A stretch of 17,164 nucleotides of DNA from Porticoccaceae bacterium (lineage in GTDB: Bacteria; Pseudomonadota; Gammaproteobacteria; Pseudomonadales; Porticoccaceae), in assembly GCA_003491845.1 (NCBI GenBank), contig DNBN01000339.1, positions 1-17,164 on the forward strand, written 5' to 3'. Below, in pieces: positions 1 through 7,224 of the stretch. How positions within the stretch are numbered: the first letter of the stretch is position 1; the number at the start of each line of letters is the position of its first letter. The notes under the pieces are model-generated. The model had not been told where the DNA came from and made no database searches. It saw nothing but the letters and a program-made list of their open reading frames with translations. The translations under genes were made by a program, and so were the position numbers.

Positions 1-1862
1 ATACCCTCTTCGAGAATCTTTGCACCCTCGTTGACCATTGGTAAAATGCACCTATCAAGTATTTCTTGGTCAGAAATTTGACGCTGGGTAACCCCTGTTT
101 TCTGTGCATGATCGGCGATTAAGTCTGCCACTACCACAGAGGGCGCCGGACGTCGGCTATCATCATAATCATAAAATCCAGAGCGAGTTTTCTGACCATA
201 CCGGCCCATCTCACAAAGACGATCTTTAACGGTTTCACTATTAGAATTATCCTTATCCCAACCCAAGTCGAGACCGGCTAGATCTGCCATTTGAAAGGCA
301 CCCATAGGAAATCCAAAATCAAAGAGAACCTTGTCCACCTGGGACACTGGAGCGCCTTCCAAAGCAACTAAGTTAGCTTGATGCTGGCGCATAAACAGAA
401 TTCGATTACCAACAAATCCCGGACATACGCCTACCAATGTGGCTACCTTTTTTATTTTTTTAGCAAATGCCATACAGGTTTTAATCACCGAATCACTGGT
501 TTTGTCACCGCGAACAATTTCAAGCAACTTCATAACATTCGCTGGTGAGAAAAAATGCAAACCAATAACTGACTCAGGGCGACTTGTGGCCTGAGCAATT
601 TCGTTGAGATCTAGCGCTGACGTGTTGGACGCTAATATGGCTGTGGATTTAGCTACAACATCAAGTCTACTGAATATGTCCTTCTTAACAGCCATATTTT
701 CAAACACCGCTTCAATAATAAGATCGCAGTCGGCCAAGGCGTCAACGTTGAGAGCGCCACTGATTAGATTGCATCTTGTCTCCACATCTTCTAGACGCAA
801 ACGACCCTTGCTTGCCGTATTTTCATAGTTTCTACGAATAGTACCCAAGCCTCGATCAAGGGCAGTTTGGTTTGTTTCAACAATGGTCACTGGTATACCA
901 ACATTAGCCATATTCATAGCAATACCACCGCCCATCAAACCGCCACCGATGACGCCAACCTTAGCAATTTGCAATTCAGGAGTAGTCTTGTCTATACCAT
1001 CAACTTTCGATGCTTGACGCTCAGCAAAGAAAAAATACTGCTGCGCTCTAGACTGGGCCCCTGACATGAGCTCCATGAAGAGCTTACCTTCAGTTTTCAT
1101 GCCCTCATCAAAAGGCTTTGAAACAGCAGCCTCAATACATTGAATATTGTACTCCGGTGCCAAAAACCCTCGCGTTTTACGTGCGATCATTTTTCGTACG
1201 CCAGCAAAAATCTCTTCGTTAGGCACAGAGCTCACTAATTTTTCTTGGTTATCTCTGACCCGTGGATGATCTCCACCAATTGCGGCTTTGTCTCGAATAA
1301 AATCAATAGCGTTAGCACGAAGATCTTCACCTGCCATCTGATCTATAAGCCCAGTTTTAAGAGCATCTTCGGCACCAATAGGCGCACCAGAGGTGACCAT
1401 TGAAAGCGCCTTCTCTACACCAACAATGCGCGGCAGACGCTGAGTACCACCTGCCCCAGGCAATAGCCCAAGATGCACCTCGGGCAATCCAAACTTTGCA
1501 TCGGCAGAAGCTATGCGATAGTTACAACAGAGTGCAGTCTCAAGCCCGCCACCTAAAGCAGTACCATGAATCGCCGCAACCACTGGCTTAGTCGATTGAT
1601 CTAAAGCTTCAAGAACAGTATGGAGATGAGGCTCTTTTGGAGCACTACCAAACTCACTTATATCGGCTCCTGCTATAAAGGTTCTACCTTCACAGAGCAC
1701 AACAATGCCCTCAACAGAATCATCGATCAGGGCCTGATTAACACCATTATAAATCCCCTCTCGCACAGCATGACTCAATGCATTAACAGGCGGACTATCA
1801 ATACTTATCACTGCTACACCCTGCTCAATATCAAGTCTGACCTTATTATTCACTACTACCAT
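1..1862 (-). CDS. FadJ/FadB-like enoyl-CoA hydratase / 3-hydroxyacyl-CoA dehydrogenase, 3' end cut by window edge
   Basis: The minus-strand frame runs from ATG at 1862 off the left edge, giving 620 codons with no stop. The family is about 700 aa, so roughly 80-100 residues are probably missing. An AGGAG at 1869-1873, 6 nt before the ATG, supports the start. Residues 1-190 are a crotonase domain: GADISEF at 65-71, GGGLE with Glu108, and LPE with Glu128. The two glutamates have the same 20-residue spacing as the E. coli FadB pair Glu119/Glu139. The 3-hydroxyacyl-CoA dehydrogenase domain starts with VGVIGGGLMG near 302-311, then has SNTS at 412-415 and GLHFFSP with catalytic His436. The protein would hydrate 2-enoyl-CoA and oxidise L-3-hydroxyacyl-CoA in the cytoplasm. 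It lies 91 nt downstream of the tandem DsbA-like gene on the same strand, so it may belong to that operon. The family is certain; the acyl substrate is unknown. It is a different protein from the FadB-like one at 12837-14984. Confidence 0.93.
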   Translation of the reverse strand, partial: MVVVNNKVRLDIEQGVAVISIDSPPVNALSHAVREGIYNGVNQALIDDSVEGIVVLCEGRTFIAGADISEFGSAPKEPHLHTVLEALDQSTKPVVAAIHGTALGGGLETALCCNYRIASADAKFGLPEVHLGLLPGAGGTQRLPRIVGVEKALSMVTSGAPIGAEDALKTGLIDQMAGEDLRANAIDFIRDKAAIGGDHPRVRDNQEKLVSSVPNEEIFAGVRKMIARKTRGFLAPEYNIQCIEAAVSKPFDEGMKTEGKLFMELMSGAQSRAQQYFFFAERQASKVDGIDKTTPELQIAKVGVIGGGLMGGGIAMNMANVGIPVTIVETNQTALDRGLGTIRRNYENTASKGRLRLEDVETRCNLISGALNVDALADCDLIIEAVFENMAVKKDIFSRLDVVAKSTAILASNTSALDLNEIAQATSRPESVIGLHFFSPANVMKLLEIVRGDKTSDSVIKTCMAFAKKIKKVATLVGVCPGFVGNRILFMRQHQANLVALEGAPVSQVDKVLFDFGFPMGAFQMADLAGLDLGWDKDNSNSETVKDRLCEMGRYGQKTRSGFYDYDDSRRPAPSVVVADLIADHAQKTGVTQRQISDQEILDRCILPMVNEGAKILEEG

Positions 1863-1953
1863 TTTTTGCTCCTGATTATTGTTGGTTTTTCACATATTCT
1901 ATTTTTACCCTACAGACTACAAACAAAATCTTGTGTATACAAAGTTTATCGGG

Positions 1954-3321
1954 TCACGAGTTTAAGATACGTTGAATTTCTCGCGCAATCAACCAAAGAC
2001 GATCTTGACCCCAAATTGCTAACACCACTTCCTTTTGGGCATTTAGCAAACGAAAACTTGGCACCCCCCAAAGACCATGCTGATACATTAGCATTCGATT
2101 CTGCTCTAGCAGCTCTTTCCAATCGTCATTAGCAAGACTCCGTTTTGCAGTCTCCCAATCGAGACCGGCATTCTCAACAACAGTTTTTAGACCTATATCC
2201 GTGTTGGTATTGATACCTTGGGCAAATGCCGCATTCAGAAAACTAGACAGCAGTTGAGTGCCTTTTCCCTGTTTGTGAGCCCAGGGATAAAGTGAATAAC
2301 AGCGTCGAACCGGCTCACCTATAGGATCATAAAATTGCCCATAAGGCACATCTGCGGCCCATGCCTCCCGTGCGGCATCGGTAAAGATGTACATGCCTTT
2401 CTCGCTAGTTGCCGGCACTCCTCGCATAACCATGGGTAAAATAGGTTTAACATCCAAAGTAACTCCCGTACCGGCAGCGAGTGCGACCGCTCGATCAAAC
2501 ACAATAGCGGTATAGGGGCTACGTAAAGAGGCAAAAATTTCTAAGGTTAAACTGCCGTTATCTTGCGCTTGCCCTAAGATAATATTTTGACGAGGGGCAA
2601 TCATTGGCGTGTTCGCTTTACGATCAATGCCTAGGTCGGCTAAACGTTGTTCTAGATGGTACAGCCTATCTATCCCCCAATACCACTCTTTGGCATAATA
2701 AAACATACCACCAGAGTAATGCTTTAGTGCCTTGCGCCGGGCATTACCATTGGCAGTAACAGTCAACACCTCAGATACCGATGCTACACCTAGTTTTTTT
2801 GCTAAGATTTTGAGTTTTTGATAGTCATGTGACCACAGAGCAGCACCAATTAACTGCATACTTTCAATGCGACTTTGATTATCCAGCTTGGCCATTATCG
2901 ATAAAGCTAAATTAATATAGTTCTGATCAGGCTCTTTGGCTTGCCTAGGAAAGTTTAGGCTATAGTGGCTAGCAATTTTACCTGCATCATAGGCTGACAA
3001 AGCGGTCAATAGCTCAGGTTCAGGCATATTATTGTCATATGCGCCGGTGACAATATGGCATCTAAGCTGGATGTCATAACGCTGACTTAAATCATAGAGA
3101 ACTTGAGCAGCAAGATGACTGTAACCATCATCAACTTGGTGAAAATACTCAACGACATGTAACTCACCCGCACGACGTCGCTTACGCTCTAACTGCTTTC
3201 GTTTTTTATTTAAGCTAGCTTGACTAGACATTAAGGTCATCAACTTTGATGAAATCCATCGCCGCAAAATACTGGGATCCATCGTCGAGACGCCACCTTG
3301 CTCATTAAATTTTTCTGTCAT
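1954..3321 (-). CDS. Tandem DsbA/2-hydroxychromene-2-carboxylate isomerase-like protein
   Basis: This 455-aa protein appears to hold two thioredoxin-fold domains of the DsbA/HCCA-isomerase (kappa-class GST) type. Domain 1 spans about residues 55-230. It opens with VEYFHQVDDGYSHLAAQVL and closes with KEWYWGIDRLYHLE, which resembles the family's closing WGQDRL signature. Domain 2 spans about 258-455. It has SLRSPYTA with Ser268 at the usual nucleophile position, WGVPSF with probable cis-Pro421, and WGQDRLWL at 437-444. In domain 1 the residues expected to be Ala-Pro-Thr read Gly-Met-Phe, so the cis-proline looks lost and the domain may be structural. Residues 35-50 are strongly basic (KKRKQLERKRRR). 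No CxxC motif is present, so it is not a disulfide oxidoreductase. The ATG at 3321 follows AAGGG; an internal ATG at residue 14 is an alternative. It starts 17 nt after the GST-like gene, so the two are very likely co-transcribed. The reaction is unknown; glutathione-dependent isomerisation is inferred from the family. Confidence 0.82.
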   Translation of the reverse strand: MTEKFNEQGGVSTMDPSILRRWISSKLMTLMSSQASLNKKRKQLERKRRRAGELHVVEYFHQVDDGYSHLAAQVLYDLSQRYDIQLRCHIVTGAYDNNMPEPELLTALSAYDAGKIASHYSLNFPRQAKEPDQNYINLALSIMAKLDNQSRIESMQLIGAALWSHDYQKLKILAKKLGVASVSEVLTVTANGNARRKALKHYSGGMFYYAKEWYWGIDRLYHLEQRLADLGIDRKANTPMIAPRQNIILGQAQDNGSLTLEIFASLRSPYTAIVFDRAVALAAGTGVTLDVKPILPMVMRGVPATSEKGMYIFTDAAREAWAADVPYGQFYDPIGEPVRRCYSLYPWAHKQGKGTQLLSSFLNAAFAQGINTNTDIGLKTVVENAGLDWETAKRSLANDDWKELLEQNRMLMYQHGLWGVPSFRLLNAQKEVVLAIWGQDRLWLIAREIQRILNS

Positions 3322-3338
3322 TCATACACCCTTAGTTG

Positions 3339-4379
3339 TTAGCGTAACAGAGCCTCACATCCTGTTGATTGTAATATAGTATCTACTCTGGAACGATCAC
3401 GGTTGGATAGAGCCTGATACTGTTCATTAATCCATGTAAGACATTTAGCTTGATAGGGAAAGGTTTGTTGACTCCATAATCGACCATCTATGGTAGCCTC
3501 CCATTGCTTGTTCCCAGCCTTTAATCCCTCAGTATTTGCCAATAATGCAGGCACATAGACTCGGCCTACTTCATGCAATAATTCTGCTATGTTTTCATGC
3601 AGTTGCTCGGCGTTATTCCAATCATCAGGAGACACATCTAATCCACACTGGTCTTCCATCACACTGGTCCATGCAACCACTCTTGGCGCTATCTCATGAG
3701 CTATTCTTCTTGAGGTAGGATCAAAACCCACCAACTGAGTCAATTGACCAAAAATAGCGAAATCACAGGCGCTGGGGCGTTGCCCCAACACAAAAGGTTG
3801 GCGTGTTAATGATGCCTCCAGTGCACTCAAGAAGCGCCTATAACTTTCATCGATAAGTGGAGCCGTGATTTCATTAGACCCAACATACTTCAATCGATTG
3901 ATTTGTCGATCCGTCACGAAGACTTTAAAGTGCTGAAAGGTATCATCGGCAAGATCAACCTTGCTGCAAAATGGTAAAAGAGTACCAGCATTGTCAGCAT
4001 CCTGAGGAGGTGACCAGCGATAATGGAACATATACTTAGTACACCACTCATCAGCAAAGTCTTCGAGCAGATAGTCAAAAAATGCAATGACAGGATCTGT
4101 TGGAATAACTGAGCGTTCAACAAACTTTGACTCTAGTTGTCGGATAATCGGTGTTGAATCGCAGACTGCGATTGGGTCGCCATCCGTATTATTCATCAGA
4201 CAGGTAGGTAAGAGGGGTATTTTGGGGAGTGCTATACCTCGTTTTTTGAGCTCTACACCTGGATCATTCCAAATTATGCGGTAGGGAATCCGCCGATATC
4301 TGAGCAAGGAGACCATTTTCCGTGTATAGGGAGATGGTGTTGCGCCGATCAGTGTAAACGGTTGGATATCAGTCATCAT
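3339..4379 (-). CDS. Glutathione S-transferase family protein with long C-terminal extension
   Basis: The N-terminal thioredoxin-fold domain (about 7-90) has TLIGATPSPYTRKM with Ser16-Pro-Tyr at the usual catalytic position. CDSTPIIRQLE follows at 73-83, matching the (E/D)S-x-x-I glutathione-binding element. The helical C-terminal domain contains GQRPSACDFAIFG (199-211), the conserved N-capping box with Asp206. At 346 aa it is over 100 residues longer than a usual GST, with the excess split between the interdomain region and the C-terminus. GGAG sits 5 nt before the first ATG, which is directly followed by a second in-frame ATG at 4376; either may be used. It is the first gene of a minus-strand unit with the tandem DsbA/HCCA-like gene and starts divergently from the metallo-hydrolase gene. 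Pairing with an HCCA-isomerase-like partner, another glutathione-using family, suggests a glutathione-dependent cytoplasmic step. Substrate is unknown. Confidence 0.85.
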   Translation of the reverse strand: MMTDIQPFTLIGATPSPYTRKMVSLLRYRRIPYRIIWNDPGVELKKRGIALPKIPLLPTCLMNNTDGDPIAVCDSTPIIRQLESKFVERSVIPTDPVIAFFDYLLEDFADEWCTKYMFHYRWSPPQDADNAGTLLPFCSKVDLADDTFQHFKVFVTDRQINRLKYVGSNEITAPLIDESYRRFLSALEASLTRQPFVLGQRPSACDFAIFGQLTQLVGFDPTSRRIAHEIAPRVVAWTSVMEDQCGLDVSPDDWNNAEQLHENIAELLHEVGRVYVPALLANTEGLKAGNKQWEATIDGRLWSQQTFPYQAKCLTWINEQYQALSNRDRSRVDTILQSTGCEALLR

Positions 4380-4411
4380 AAAAACTCCAATGGTTAGAAA
4401 GTAATGCGTAA

Positions 4412-4417
4412 ATTATA
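4412..4417 (-). promoter_or_regulatory. Candidate -10 box of the GST/tandem-DsbA unit
   Basis: The minus strand reads TATAAT exactly here, which would put the transcription start near 4405 and give a leader of about 26 nt to the ATG at 4379. No good -35 hexamer lies 16-18 nt upstream, so this rests on the -10 match alone. On the plus strand TTGACA (4418-4423) abuts the box directly. It could be a -35 element for the divergent gene, but no matching -10 follows it. Confidence 0.35.
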
Positions 4418-4488
4418 TTGACATACATACTGCCATCATGTCACCCTTTTGTCATGCTACAGTGTCTTGATTCAAGTAAGCCATCAAT

Positions 4489-4494
4489 GAGGAG
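4489..4494 (+). promoter_or_regulatory. Ribosome binding site that sets the metallo-hydrolase start
   Basis: GAGGAG lies 10 nt before ATG 4505 and directly after the first nucleotides of another in-frame ATG at 4487, so it can serve only the 4505 start. This favours a protein beginning MIGKKTVLASLVIVIVS, which is a plausible membrane-targeting N-terminus. Confidence 0.6.
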
Positions 4495-4504
4495 ACAGAT
4501 AATC

Positions 4505-5581
4505 ATGATAGGAAAAAAGACTGTTTTAGCGTCCTTGGTAATTGTCATAGTTTCTGTTATCAGCTATGCCAACAAACATCATATCTTACTCAGCCTTTTA
4601 CCCAAGGCTATGACCAGCATAATGGCGACCGATAGAATAGCCGATCTAGGTGATGGCTTGCATCTGGCCATTTGTGGTGCTGGAGGCCCTATGCCCAGTA
4701 ACACGCGATCTGGACCCTGTATTGCGGTGATCGCTAATGAGAAAATATTCATCGTTGATGCAGGAACTGATGGCGTTCGTAACCTAGGACGAATGCAGCT
4801 CAATACTGGCGCAGTCGATGCTGTTTTTCTGACACATTTTCATTCAGACCATATTGATGGTTTGGGAGAGCTGGCAATGATTCGTTGGGTTGCAGGAACT
4901 CATACATCACCACTACCTATCTATGGACCACCTGGCGTAACCACAGTAGTTGACGGTTTTAACCAAGCCTACTCTCAAGACGCCTTACATAGGTATGATC
5001 ACCATGGAAACAGTATTGCAAACTTAGATGGTGCAGGTATGGTAGCTCGTACCTACCCTGTGCCCAGGCAAGGTAAAAAAGACCTCATCTACAACAAAAA
5101 TGGTTTGGTGGTAGAAATGTTCTCTGTCGAGCACAAGCCTATTTCTCCAGCAGTAGGTTATTTATTTACCTTCAAGGGTCGCAGCCTTTTAATCTCCGGT
5201 GATACAACAAAAAATAAAAATATTGAGACATTCGCAGACAATATTGATCTTTTGGTACATGAAGCCTTGTCTCCAAGACTACTTACTATGATGAGCGAGT
5301 CTGCTAAGAAAGCGGGCAATCCCTCTAATAGCAAGATTTTTTATGATGTACTGGACTATCATACTAGCCCTGTGGAAGCCGCCGAGATCGCCAGAGATGC
5401 AGAGGTCGGACATCTAATCTACTATCATGTGGTACCACCTTTAGACGTACCAGGTTTAGAAAGCCTGTGGCTGATGGGCGTGGATGAAATTTTCAGCGAC
5501 TATACGCTCAGTCAAGATGGGACTCTTTTCAGTCTTCCACCTAATTCCGATGAGATTATTGAGGTACAATCCAGACTGTAG
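4505..5581 (+). CDS. Membrane-anchored metallo-beta-lactamase-fold hydrolase (RNase Z/arylsulfatase-like)
   Basis: The 358-aa protein begins with a charged MIGKK followed by a hydrophobic stretch (7-20), a signal anchor or signal peptide, so the enzyme is probably periplasmic. The catalytic domain carries the binuclear metal site: THFHSDHIDGLGEL with His111, His113, Asp115 and His116, then VEHKP with His210, SGDTTKN with Asp233, and YYHVVPP with His308. HTSPVEAAEIA at 286-296 is typical of the MBL subfamily containing RNase Z and AtsA-like sulfatases. All seven expected ligands are present, so it should be active. Export argues against RNA processing and for hydrolysis of an ester, sulfate ester, lactone or thioester. 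The frame is open further upstream to a TTG at 4418, but the ribosome binding site favours 4505. It is divergent from the GST gene and 137 nt before the TetR gene. Substrate is unknown. Confidence 0.87.
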   Translation: MIGKKTVLASLVIVIVSVISYANKHHILLSLLPKAMTSIMATDRIADLGDGLHLAICGAGGPMPSNTRSGPCIAVIANEKIFIVDAGTDGVRNLGRMQLNTGAVDAVFLTHFHSDHIDGLGELAMIRWVAGTHTSPLPIYGPPGVTTVVDGFNQAYSQDALHRYDHHGNSIANLDGAGMVARTYPVPRQGKKDLIYNKNGLVVEMFSVEHKPISPAVGYLFTFKGRSLLISGDTTKNKNIETFADNIDLLVHEALSPRLLTMMSESAKKAGNPSNSKIFYDVLDYHTSPVEAAEIARDAEVGHLIYYHVVPPLDVPGLESLWLMGVDEIFSDYTLSQDGTLFSLPPNSDEIIEVQSRL

Positions 5582-5610
5582 TTTTATCAATTTTGGTCTC
5601 CAAGGCAATA

Positions 5611-5635
5611 TGCTCTGCGAAGTTAAAGCAGAACA
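5611..5635. promoter_or_regulatory. Imperfect inverted repeat upstream of the TetR gene
   Basis: TGCTCTGC and GCAGAACA form 8-nt arms with one mismatch around a 9-nt spacer. The repeat sits between the metallo-hydrolase stop and the TetR start. It could be a weak hairpin ending the upstream transcript or an operator. There is no T-run after it, so a standard intrinsic terminator is unlikely. Confidence 0.25.
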
Positions 5636-5718
5636 CAGTGGGAATTGTTAAAGATTCTCAAACATGTAAAAATATATCTACATCCAGCGTATCTCTGTTC
5701 ATCATAAGGACCAAATAG

Positions 5719-6318
5719 ATGGCTCAGCTTTTATCATCAAAATCTGCTGAAACACGCAAAACCGACGGACGACTTCTTCGTAGCAAGCGCAGTCGACGCC
5801 TAATTATTGATGCAATGATTGACCTCATTGGCGAAGGATTTCTAATACCCACTGCCCAACAGACAGCGCTTCGAGCTGATGTGGGTATTCGGTCTGTGTT
5901 CCGGCATTTCAATGATATGGATGACATTTTTGAGACTGCAAATGCCCTGATATTTGCAGAGAATAAAATGCTTTTTACTGGTGGAGATCGTCTAGGAACT
6001 ATAGATAAAAGAGCCATCAAAGCAACCCAGCAATTCAGTAATGGATACTCTGCGGTTCAAAACTTTATGCTGTCGGGTAAAATTCGCATGTGGAACACGC
6101 CAGTAATTGCAGCTAACTATACTCTCAACCAGATGCGCTTAAGAAAAGAATTAGATGACTGGTTCCCTGAAATTCAATCTATGCCGCAGTTAGATAAAGT
6201 CTACGTATATAGTTTAATGTCTTTTGATTTTTGGTACCAGCTACATCAAGCACAAGCTCTTTCCCAAGATAATTGTATTAAGCTTGTCGCCAAGCAACTA
6301 CAAAAGGCTCTCAGCTAA
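5719..6318 (+). CDS. TetR/AcrR-family transcriptional regulator
   Basis: This 199-aa protein has an N-terminal helix-turn-helix domain at about residues 22-72. It reads SKRSRRLIIDAMIDLIGEG, followed by TAQQTALRADVGIRSVFRHF, with the Phe-Arg-His-Phe ending of the recognition helix typical of TetR proteins. The rest is helical and divergent, as expected for a ligand-binding domain. The length matches the family. ATG 5719 has AAGGA at 5706-5710, 8 nt upstream. It precedes the SDR-HCCA-PQQ genes on the same strand with a 170-nt gap holding palindromes and a promoter-like site, so it is the likely local regulator of that set and possibly of itself. Most TetR proteins are repressors released by a small molecule, often a pathway substrate or CoA ester. 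The ligand cannot be read from the sequence. Confidence 0.92.
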   Translation: MAQLLSSKSAETRKTDGRLLRSKRSRRLIIDAMIDLIGEGFLIPTAQQTALRADVGIRSVFRHFNDMDDIFETANALIFAENKMLFTGGDRLGTIDKRAIKATQQFSNGYSAVQNFMLSGKIRMWNTPVIAANYTLNQMRLRKELDDWFPEIQSMPQLDKVYVYSLMSFDFWYQLHQAQALSQDNCIKLVAKQLQKALS

Positions 6319-6359
6319 CGTAAGATGCCTGCGTGGTCACTTTACCCACCGAGATTATT

Positions 6360-6371
6360 TTTATGCATAAA
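6360..6371. promoter_or_regulatory. Perfect 12-bp palindrome before the SDR gene
   Basis: TTTATGCATAAA is a perfect 12-bp palindrome in the gap between the TetR gene and the SDR gene. It directly abuts the operator-like inverted repeat at 6372-6393. It may be part of a composite operator, although AT-rich palindromes of this length also arise by chance. Confidence 0.3.
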
Positions 6372-6393
6372 TTACGAAAGTAATATTTCGTGA
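6372..6393. promoter_or_regulatory. Candidate TetR operator
   Basis: Arms TTACGAAA and TTTCGTGA (7 of 8 paired, the inner six perfect) flank a 6-nt centre GTAATA, for 22 bp in total. This size and symmetry fit TetR-family operators. It lies between the TetR gene and the SDR gene, about 45 nt upstream of a candidate extended -10 promoter. Confidence 0.45.
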
Positions 6394-6434
6394 CCGATGA
6401 TTCTCAAACAACCTTCCCTACCCCCTGATGAGTG

Positions 6435-6443
6435 TGTTATAAA
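6435..6443 (+). promoter_or_regulatory. Candidate extended -10 promoter of the SDR-HCCA-PQQ unit
   Basis: TGTTATAAA matches the extended -10 form TGnTATAAT at all but the last base. Transcription would start near 6450, leaving a leader of about 39 nt to ATG 6489. There is no clear -35 hexamer at 6415-6420, which is consistent with an extended -10 or activator-assisted promoter. Confidence 0.4.
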
Positions 6444-6488
6444 AACTTATCTTTAAGCAACTAAAGTCTAAGAATGCTAGGGACTATT

Positions 6489-7214
6489 ATGAAAAATAAA
6501 GTTGCACTCATCATAGGGGCTGGCGATGCCATCGGCAGCGCTATTGCACGGCAATTTTCACAACGTGGTCTTACAGTCTGTGTCACCAGGCGAAGCCAGC
6601 AAAAACTGCAACCTTTATTAGACGAAATCACTGCCACTGGCGGTCAAGCCTTCGGTTTTGCCTGCGATGCGCGTAAAGAAGATGCTACAGAATCATTATT
6701 CAAACATATTGAAGATACTATTGGAGAAATTGATGTAGTTATATTTAACGTGGGCGCTAATGTTCCCATGGGCATACTTGAAACTGATAGTCGCAAGTTC
6801 TTTAAGATATGGGAAATGGCCTGTTTCGCCGGCTTTATAAATGGCCGAGAAGCGGCTCGTCACATGACCAAAAGAAATCGTGGAACTATATTATTCACCG
6901 GAGCAACTGCCAGTGTTCGAGGATCCGCCGGGTTTGCCGCGTTTGCCAGTGCCAAACATGGCTTGCGTGCCCTAGCCCAAAGTATGGCAAGGGAGTTGGG
7001 GCCTCTTAATATTCATGTGGCTCATATAGTTATAGATGCAGCAGTAGATACTCAGTGGATTAAAGAAAATGTGCCGACCTATGAACAGCGAAAAGCTGTC
7101 GATGGAATAGTAAAGCCTGATGACTTAGCAAAAAATTATGTCACCCTTTATGATCAACCCCGAAATGCATGGACCTTTGAGCTCGATATACGCCCATGGG
7201 ACGAAAAATGGTAG
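6489..7214 (+). CDS. Atypical short-chain dehydrogenase/reductase lacking the catalytic Ser and Tyr
   Basis: A 241-aa Rossmann-fold protein of SDR size. The nucleotide-binding loop at 9-16 reads IGAGDAIG, a shortened form of TGxxxGxG. CVTRRS after the second strand (Arg34, Arg35) suggests NADP preference. NVGAN at 87-91 stands for NNAG. At the active site SDRs have YxxxK; here it is FASAK (Phe152, Lys156), and the position 13 residues earlier, usually Ser, is Ala139. Both classical catalytic residues are therefore missing. A conserved SDR subgroup with these losses is known (I recall it as SDR_c10), so this is probably not decay. ATG 6489 has AGGGA 5 nt upstream and is preferred over an in-frame ATG at 6474 with no clear ribosome binding site. 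The stop codon overlaps the ribosome binding site of the HCCA-isomerase-like gene, so the two are translationally close. Activity is uncertain. Confidence 0.88.
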   Translation: MKNKVALIIGAGDAIGSAIARQFSQRGLTVCVTRRSQQKLQPLLDEITATGGQAFGFACDARKEDATESLFKHIEDTIGEIDVVIFNVGANVPMGILETDSRKFFKIWEMACFAGFINGREAARHMTKRNRGTILFTGATASVRGSAGFAAFASAKHGLRALAQSMARELGPLNIHVAHIVIDAAVDTQWIKENVPTYEQRKAVDGIVKPDDLAKNYVTLYDQPRNAWTFELDIRPWDEKW

Positions 7215-7218
7215 GAGA
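7213..7218 (+). promoter_or_regulatory. Ribosome binding site overlapping the SDR stop codon
   Basis: AGGAGA begins within the TAG stop of the SDR gene and lies 6 nt before ATG 7225. It fixes the start of the HCCA-isomerase-like gene, since the frame is open further upstream, and implies coupled translation of the two genes. Confidence 0.65.
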
Positions 7219-7224
7219 AACCCG

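Noticed and set aside
1863..1953. Separate promoter for the FadJ-like gene
   Set aside because: A TAGAAT-like -10 is present on the minus strand but no acceptable -35 lies at 16-18 nt; co-transcription with the upstream gene is as likely.
1620..2132. 170-codon open frame on the plus strand
   Set aside because: It is antisense to the FadJ-like and tandem-DsbA genes, has low-complexity composition and no recognisable domain, and covers the end of two well-supported genes.
4418..4504. Longer N-terminus for the MBL hydrolase from a TTG at 4418
   Set aside because: The added 29 residues precede a good ribosome binding site and signal anchor at 4505, and the TTG overlaps TTGACA in the divergent promoter region.
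7138..7224. Upstream extension of the HCCA-isomerase-like frame inside the SDR gene
   Set aside because: ATG 7225 has AGGAGA at correct spacing and begins the family's usual N-terminus; the extension overlaps the SDR coding sequence.
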